DNA from: Halococcus hamelinensis 100A6
GTDB taxonomy: Archaea > Halobacteriota > Halobacteria > Halobacteriales > Halococcaceae
Direction of reading: 5' to 3'
DNA length: 64,000 nt
Assembly: GCF_000336675.1 (NCBI RefSeq)
Contig: NZ_AOMB01000003.1
Location: 83,973 to 147,972 of the forward strand
How positions within the stretch are numbered: position 1 is the first letter of the stretch; each line of letters opens with the position of its first letter. The notes beneath the pieces are model-generated. The model made no database searches. It saw only the letters and a list, made by a program, of their open reading frames with translations, and was not told where the DNA came from. Shown here piece after piece: positions 59,075-64,000 of the stretch. The translations under genes and the position numbers were made by a program.

Positions 59075-61087
59075 ATGACTTCATCATACACTACCGTTGT
59101 GGTGGGTGGAACGCCTGGAGGTATCGCGGCTGCAGTTACCGCTGCACGACAAGGGGTAGATACGTTGTTGGTCACGTACAACGCCTCACTCGGCGGAATG
59201 ATGACTGGTGGCCTGAGTTATACAGACACGATGCTCAAGAAACACCGCACCCCGATCTTCGCGGAGTGGCGCTCCGCCGTCAGAGACCATTATGAGACGG
59301 AATACGGGCGCGATTCCGAGTCGTACGCCCGCTGTGAGGACGGGTACATCGCGGAACCACACGTCGGCGAGCAGATATTCGAGGCGCTTACTGAGGACAC
59401 GGAAAATCTCGACATCATACGAGAGTTCTACCCGTCCTCAGTCGTTCGAGTCGGTAACCAGATCAAATCCGTCACCTTCCAATCATTCGTCCAAAGCGAG
59501 ACGGTGGACGTTAGTGGTGACATTTTCATCGAAGCAACATACGAAGGCGATCTAATGGCCGTTGCGGGGGTGTCTCATCGAATCGGACGAGAGAGCCGGA
59601 GCGAACACGACGAACAGTTCGCGGGCCGTCTCTATACTCGAACCAGGGGTGACCGATACTACCCCCAGGAGGCGGTTGGAGACGGCGTCGATCCGAGTGC
59701 ACCACCTGATAGACGTGGACCGCTCGACACCCCTGCGGAGAAGAATCAAGGTGAACTCGACCTCGTGCCACACCCTGCCGGGATCTCCGAACTTCACGCA
59801 CGGAGTACAGGGGAAGGTGACCAAACCATTCAGGCGTACAATTATCGGCTCTGCTTGACTGACGATCCGGAGAAGCGTATCCACCCATCAAAGCCGGACG
59901 GCTACGATAGTTCAGCGTACGACGAAACGCTAGAAGAGGTCAAGCGGATCGGATTTCGTTCAACGCTTCGGCTTCGGTACCTTCCCAACGACAAGGCAGA
60001 CATGAATACGGCTGACTTGCCTGGGAAGAATTACGACTATCCTACTGCGGACTGGTCCCGGCGGAGGGAAATCGCAGCAGAACACGAACGCCACGCGCTT
60101 GGGCTGCTTTACTTCCTGCAGAACGACCAAGCCGTCCCATCCGATATCCAGACTGAAGCTCGAAACTGGGGGCTCGCATCCGATGAATGGGAAGACAACG
60201 ACAACTTCCCTTTTCAGCTGTACATACGCGAGGCCAGACGGCTCGATGGGCAATACACGTTCTCGGAAAGTGATGCCCGCCACGCCCCGGGGCTTGACCG
60301 TGCGCCGATTCACGAGGACAGTATCAGCGTCATCGAGTACCCGCTTGACTCACACGCCTGTACAGACGACCGACAGGCTGGGAGTCATCCCGAAGGTCAC
60401 TTCTTCGCCTCACAGGTCACCCGACCGGCACAGTTCCCATATCGGTCTATTCTTCCGAAGCAGGTCGACAATATGTTAGTTCCTGTCCCTGCCTCGGCGA
60501 CCCATGTTGGGTATGGGTCGATTCGTCTGGAGCCAACCTGGATCCATATCGGAGAATCGACAGGCTATGCAGCGGCGCTGGCCGTCGAACAGGACGTTCC
60601 ACCGTCGGATGTCGATGTGACGCGACTTCAAAAACGCCTCGTCGATGACGGGGTCATGATTTCCTTCTTCAACGATACGAACGTCGATGACGACGACCCC
60701 TGGTCCGAGCCGATACAGTACCTGGCTACGAAGGGATTCTTTTCATCTTACAACGCAGATCCTGAGTCACCGTTGGCACAAAGCACGGCCGACCAATGGA
60801 TCTCATTGACCCTGGACCAGTTACGCGGAGAGTCGAATCCAATGAATGCAGCCAAGGAGACGAATGATCGCTCACCTTCGGAACCGATCTCTTGTACGGA
60901 GTTCGTCTCGAGATTGATAGGTGACCTATCGCTTCCTGAACGGGCTAAAACTCGGCTCCAAGACATAGTCAGTGATCAACAGACCGGGTTAGATGACCCC
61001 GTTCTGCGGGGCAATGCTTGCTGTGCAATATTTCACGTTTTAGATCGCGCGGACGGTCAACACACTATTACCGATCCCAATCTATAA
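59075..61087 (+). CDS. FAD-dependent oxidoreductase (FAD_oxidored family)
   Basis: The 670-residue protein opens with the dinucleotide motif TVVVGGTPGGIAAAVTAARQG, then LGGMMTGGLSYTDT. EATYEGDLMAVAGVSHRIGRES and the C-terminal FAD-binding segment LVPVPASATHVGYGSIRLEPTWIHIGESTGYAAALA follow. This architecture marks a large family often found beside glycoside-degrading genes, oxidising sugars or sugar acids. The second G of the usual GxGxxG is replaced (GGTPGG). ATG 59075 is the family start. It is divergent from the permease and followed 58 bases later by a secreted carbohydrate-type protein. Confidence 0.87.
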   Translation: MTSSYTTVVVGGTPGGIAAAVTAARQGVDTLLVTYNASLGGMMTGGLSYTDTMLKKHRTPIFAEWRSAVRDHYETEYGRDSESYARCEDGYIAEPHVGEQIFEALTEDTENLDIIREFYPSSVVRVGNQIKSVTFQSFVQSETVDVSGDIFIEATYEGDLMAVAGVSHRIGRESRSEHDEQFAGRLYTRTRGDRYYPQEAVGDGVDPSAPPDRRGPLDTPAEKNQGELDLVPHPAGISELHARSTGEGDQTIQAYNYRLCLTDDPEKRIHPSKPDGYDSSAYDETLEEVKRIGFRSTLRLRYLPNDKADMNTADLPGKNYDYPTADWSRRREIAAEHERHALGLLYFLQNDQAVPSDIQTEARNWGLASDEWEDNDNFPFQLYIREARRLDGQYTFSESDARHAPGLDRAPIHEDSISVIEYPLDSHACTDDRQAGSHPEGHFFASQVTRPAQFPYRSILPKQVDNMLVPVPASATHVGYGSIRLEPTWIHIGESTGYAAALAVEQDVPPSDVDVTRLQKRLVDDGVMISFFNDTNVDDDDPWSEPIQYLATKGFFSSYNADPESPLAQSTADQWISLTLDQLRGESNPMNAAKETNDRSPSEPISCTEFVSRLIGDLSLPERAKTRLQDIVSDQQTGLDDPVLRGNACCAIFHVLDRADGQHTITDPNL

Positions 61088-61145
61088 GTAATATTAACAC
61101 AAATTCGGGAGTGGCTCAGAATCTGAGTCACTGGGAGAAAATCAA

Positions 61146-62819
61146 ATGGAAGAAAAGCGCGGCCATAGTCGTCGGACTGCATTGAGAGCTATCGGACTTA
61201 GTGGTGTGAGTCTATTCACATTCGGTACGTCGTTCATAGGCAAAGCGAGTGCGTATGGAGACGACCTACAATCGTACTACGAGCTTGATGATTCAACAGC
61301 GACCGACTCGTCCGGAAATGGTAATAACGGAACAGTAAACGGTGCGTCACCGGGAGCCAGGGGCGTCTCGAACGCCTGCTTTGCCTTTGACGGTGTCAAC
61401 GACACCATCACAGTTCCCCACGTCCTATCGGGACAACCACGGGGCTCGTACTCAGTCTGGGTGAATGCCGAGAACCTCGAGATGGACCGAGGAATCCTTG
61501 GTGACTGGTCAGAAGGGGCCCTTACGATGTGGTATGACACCGTAAACGACTACTGGGGGTTCGCCGCTCGAATCGGTGGGACGATTCGGAAAGTCACCGG
61601 CGGGTCGCCGACGGTTGGTGATTGGACCCATCTCGTCGCAGCCTACGACGGAGCCGAACTAAAGATGTACGTGGACGGAACCGAAGTCGACAGCGTGACC
61701 GCCAGTGGTGACTTCGAATCGGAGAGTACTATCCAGATGGGAAGCGATACCGGTGATCACAATTATTGGCATGGGCGCGTTGATGAGATGCGAACGTACT
61801 CCCTTGGGCTCTCTGCGAACGAGGTACAGGAGCTATACGAGAATCCCGGCTCGGGGGACTTGGGTGATGATGACCACGTCACTGATATCCATCTAACTAA
61901 CCGACAACTCGCGTTCGCTCCGAGCGCGCCGAGCTACTCGCCTGGGGACGAATGGATCTTCCCGTCCATCATTGAGACCTCAAAGATCGACAATCCACTC
62001 GGGAAGTACCACCTCTACTGTGCCCCCCACGGTACACCAGAAACAAAGGATGGAGAAACCGTCGGCATCGCGTTGTTTTATTCAGATACCCTCAACGGGA
62101 CATGGACTGAATATTCTGGAAACCCGATCATTGATCCGTCGGACTTCAGCGACGCATCCCATATCTCCTCGCCACACGCCCTCTTTGCCGACGAGTACGG
62201 CAAAGTGCTTCTCTACGCTCACGGTAGTAACGATAAGACGCGCTGGTGGTACTGCAACGGCGGAAACGGAGCGACCTTTGACTATGGCGGCATCGCCGTT
62301 GAGAACTCGATGTACTCGGGGTCTTCGGAGACCTCCTATGCTCGCGTGTACGACTACTCGATCCCGAATCGAGGCAATAACTACACGATGTTCTTCATGG
62401 CGAACCAGAGCGGGACGCGTCACATCCGGCTCGCTATCTCGGACGACGGTAAAGACTGGACCGTCGACCCGGACGCAGTCATCACGCCGCAGCCAGAACA
62501 CGACGGGAACGTGTCTTCACCATTCTTCTTCCGATACAATGGTATGTACTGCTTGGCATTCAACGCCTCCGATGGCAATACGTGGGTCACCGAAGTCGGC
62601 CAGGATATCGACCGAGAAAACCACCTTGGAATACTCAACCCCGCGACCGACGGCACACCGGATCACGGACGGTGTGCGTCGCCATTCTTTATTCGGGACG
62701 ACAACGGTCAGCTGTGGTTCTACTACGAGTCGGGATCACGACTCAACGAGGCTATCGCATTCGCGCAAATGCCAGATTCAGCCGACTCCACCAATTTGTC
62801 ACTTTTCGAGTTGTCTTAG
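61146..62819 (+). CDS. Tat-exported LamG plus beta-propeller (GH43/GH32-like) protein
   Basis: The 557-residue protein has a Tat signal (RRTALRAIGLSGVSLFTFG, R9 and R10) ending near residue 35. A LamG/concanavalin domain spans about 40-230 (YYELDDSTATDSSGNGNNGTV, MYVDGTEVDSV, HGRVDEMRTYSLGLS). A five-bladed-propeller-like domain spans about 245-550, with repeated blades such as GIALFYSDTLNGTWTEYSGNP, HIRLAISDDGKDWTVDP and CASPFFIRDDNGQLWFYYE. Such folds occur in GH43, GH32 and GH68 enzymes and sugar-binding proteins. Folded export fits halophile practice. It probably binds or cuts a polysaccharide. Confidence 0.8.
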   Translation: MEEKRGHSRRTALRAIGLSGVSLFTFGTSFIGKASAYGDDLQSYYELDDSTATDSSGNGNNGTVNGASPGARGVSNACFAFDGVNDTITVPHVLSGQPRGSYSVWVNAENLEMDRGILGDWSEGALTMWYDTVNDYWGFAARIGGTIRKVTGGSPTVGDWTHLVAAYDGAELKMYVDGTEVDSVTASGDFESESTIQMGSDTGDHNYWHGRVDEMRTYSLGLSANEVQELYENPGSGDLGDDDHVTDIHLTNRQLAFAPSAPSYSPGDEWIFPSIIETSKIDNPLGKYHLYCAPHGTPETKDGETVGIALFYSDTLNGTWTEYSGNPIIDPSDFSDASHISSPHALFADEYGKVLLYAHGSNDKTRWWYCNGGNGATFDYGGIAVENSMYSGSSETSYARVYDYSIPNRGNNYTMFFMANQSGTRHIRLAISDDGKDWTVDPDAVITPQPEHDGNVSSPFFFRYNGMYCLAFNASDGNTWVTEVGQDIDRENHLGILNPATDGTPDHGRCASPFFIRDDNGQLWFYYESGSRLNEAIAFAQMPDSADSTNLSLFELS

Positions 62820-62874
62820 GAGAGCCGATATACCGCTTCAAAGATAAGTTCCAGACATTCTTTCCCGTCACGAG

Positions 62875-63717
62875 ATGTATCGAGAGGCAGTGAAGCGGAT
62901 AGTCAATCGACTGGGTGAGATAGATGCGTTTCATCGGGCTGGGTTGGTCGCTATCGATATCACTGAAGAAGACCCATTCACTGGCGATCGAGAGGGCTGC
63001 AAAGACGAGATTATTGGGACGAAAGAGAGCACTGACGAGTACGCCTATCAATGGGCGACCGTGCAGTTAGTCGGGAACGCAGTTCCGTTAGTGCTAGACG
63101 CTCGGCCGGTCAAGAAAGGAAAGACCCGCCAAGAGATCGTTGAGGATCTGTTGGATAGCGCTCAGAGTTTGCTCCACGTTGATGGTGTGCTAATGGATCG
63201 AGAGTTCGACAGCCAGCACCTACTCGAATCCATCTCCCAGCGAGGACTGACGTACGTCGTTCCCAAGCGGATGTATACCAGCGAAAAGGCACAGGCAAAG
63301 CGATTGCTCGAGCGATATCAGGATTACTACACCGCCGATCGGAAGCTCCACCTTGGCAAGAATGAGTGGCACGAGACCACGTTCGTCTACAAGCGCAATC
63401 CGAACTCGGACCGAGATGACTACGGGCAGTACGCGATGTTCCTGACGAACGCCCCAGCTGGTGCTGTCCGTGAGTACAGCCATCGTTGGGAGATCGAGAG
63501 CGGGTACAAGAGCATCAAGCGCTTCATGGCCGCGACCACCTCGAAGGACTTCGTACTCCGATTCTTCTACTTCGCGTTCGCGTGCCTGCTGTACTCCATT
63601 TGGCGGGTGGTTGATCTTCTTGTGCAGGTCGCTCTGACCGACGAGTACGAGCACTCGCCGATAGTAACGGCCCAGAACACGCTGACATTGTTGCAGAAGC
63701 GGACAGGCATCGGATAG
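62875..63717 (+). mobile_element. IS4-type transposase lacking its N-terminus
   Basis: The 280-residue frame contains the DDE core: VAIDITEED (D28), GVLMDREFDS (D108), and the IS4 signature YSHRWEIESGYKSIK with Y-2-R-3-E-6-K spacing intact. The pattern LRFFYFAFACLLYSIWR after it is like ISH-type transposases. Intact relatives are about 100 residues longer at the N-terminus. Here an in-frame stop (TAA near 62845) lies just upstream, and the exported-protein gene ends at 62819. The IS was truncated on its left side and is probably immobile on its own. Confidence 0.8.
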
Positions 63718-64000
63718 AACCCTGTATTGGGCTGGAAGCCGCGAGTCTGAGCGATAGCTCTACCCAACTTACCTCTCGGACACGATTCTAACCAGACCGA
63801 CGACACAAATCGGGCGGTGGAGCTTGGTTTGGTGGCGGTCGGAACCCACTATTCCGCTACGATCGCGCATTCTACCCCCTCTATACCTGCTGTAGTCTCA
63901 TCTTCAGTGCCCATAGCTGAAGTTGAGACTATCGCTCTCAATGCATGGCGGGGAGGAAACTGATTCAGTAGGATCAAACTCTAATCGCTCCACATACAGC
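63718..64000. other. Tail of the window after the IS
   Basis: No gene is readable in the last 280 bases. They contain the right flank of the IS4-type element, whose boundary I cannot fix, and one copy of the dispersed repeat. Confidence 0.4.
63890..63946 (+). repeat. Dispersed repeat, copy 5 with hairpin
   Basis: GTAGTCTCATCTTC, a short loop, GAAGTTGAGACT, three bases, GCTCTCAATGCAT. The hairpin half matches copy 4 almost exactly. Confidence 0.65.

Noticed and set aside
13090..63946. CRISPR array as the explanation for the repeated motif
   Set aside because: The copies are tens of kilobases or hundreds of bases apart with no regular spacers, and no cas genes are present.
1..64000. tRNA or rRNA genes
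   Set aside because: I looked for cloverleaf-like consensus and for rRNA conserved segments and saw none. A covariance-model scan was not possible here, so a degenerate tRNA could be missed.

Overview
The window is haloarchaeal (class Halobacteria) and reads like a megaplasmid or other accessory replicon. The proteins are strongly acidic. Families typical of or confined to haloarchaea recur: bacterio-opsin-activator type (HTH_10) regulators, a TFB paralogue, UspA arrays, an Mrp operon with three D-type subunits, and small zinc-ribbon proteins. Gene starts often overlap stops (ATGA, GTGA, TGATG), and TATA-like boxes lie about 25-35 nt before many starts. I see no rRNA, tRNA, CRISPR array or replication origin. 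The genus cannot be fixed from what is here.

Layout. 1-6.4 kb: small HTH and toxin-antitoxin-like genes, a DUF4326 protein, a channel-like membrane protein joined to an HTH_10 regulator, and a solitary NuoCD (complex I C/D fusion). 6.4-16.6 kb: a deletion scar joining a formate/nitrite-channel start to an HTH end, a 945-residue sensor/regulator with a degenerate receiver, a zinc-ribbon protein with glutamate dehydrogenase, an MFS carrier, an SDR, a Na/Ca exchanger and an Lrp regulator. 16.6-24.3 kb: a GC-rich nine-gene Mrp-type cation/proton antiporter operon (E-F-G-DE-B-C-D-D-D) plus one trailing gene. 25-39 kb: a stress island with six intact UspA proteins and two UspA wrecks, two PPOX-fold proteins, a short diadenylate-cyclase-like protein, a TFB and a second SDR, mixed with IS and gene remnants.

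39.8-48.0 kb holds the most coherent system. DUF302, DsrE-like and TusA genes run leftward. Divergent from them run a rhodanese-metallo-beta-lactamase fusion, a thiosulfate-type transporter split into two overlapping genes, a 49-residue membrane protein, a TauE-type exporter, a second rhodanese-lactamase fusion, an MFS carrier and a TrmB-like regulator. Together these look like uptake, relay and oxidation of sulfane sulfur followed by sulfite export. Perfect palindromes sit in two of its promoters.

48-51 kb carries a PIN/HTH toxin-antitoxin pair, a truncated resolvase, and several copies of a short dispersed repeat. 52.0-62.8 kb is a catabolic island: AGE-family epimerase, HELGH metalloprotease, HyuA-type ATPase without HyuB, IclR regulator with two near-identical operators, GntP-like permease, FAD oxidoreductase, and a Tat-exported LamG/beta-propeller protein. 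It probably handles a carbohydrate or a hydroxy/oxo acid derived from one. The window ends with an IS4-type transposase lacking its N-terminus and another copy of the dispersed repeat.
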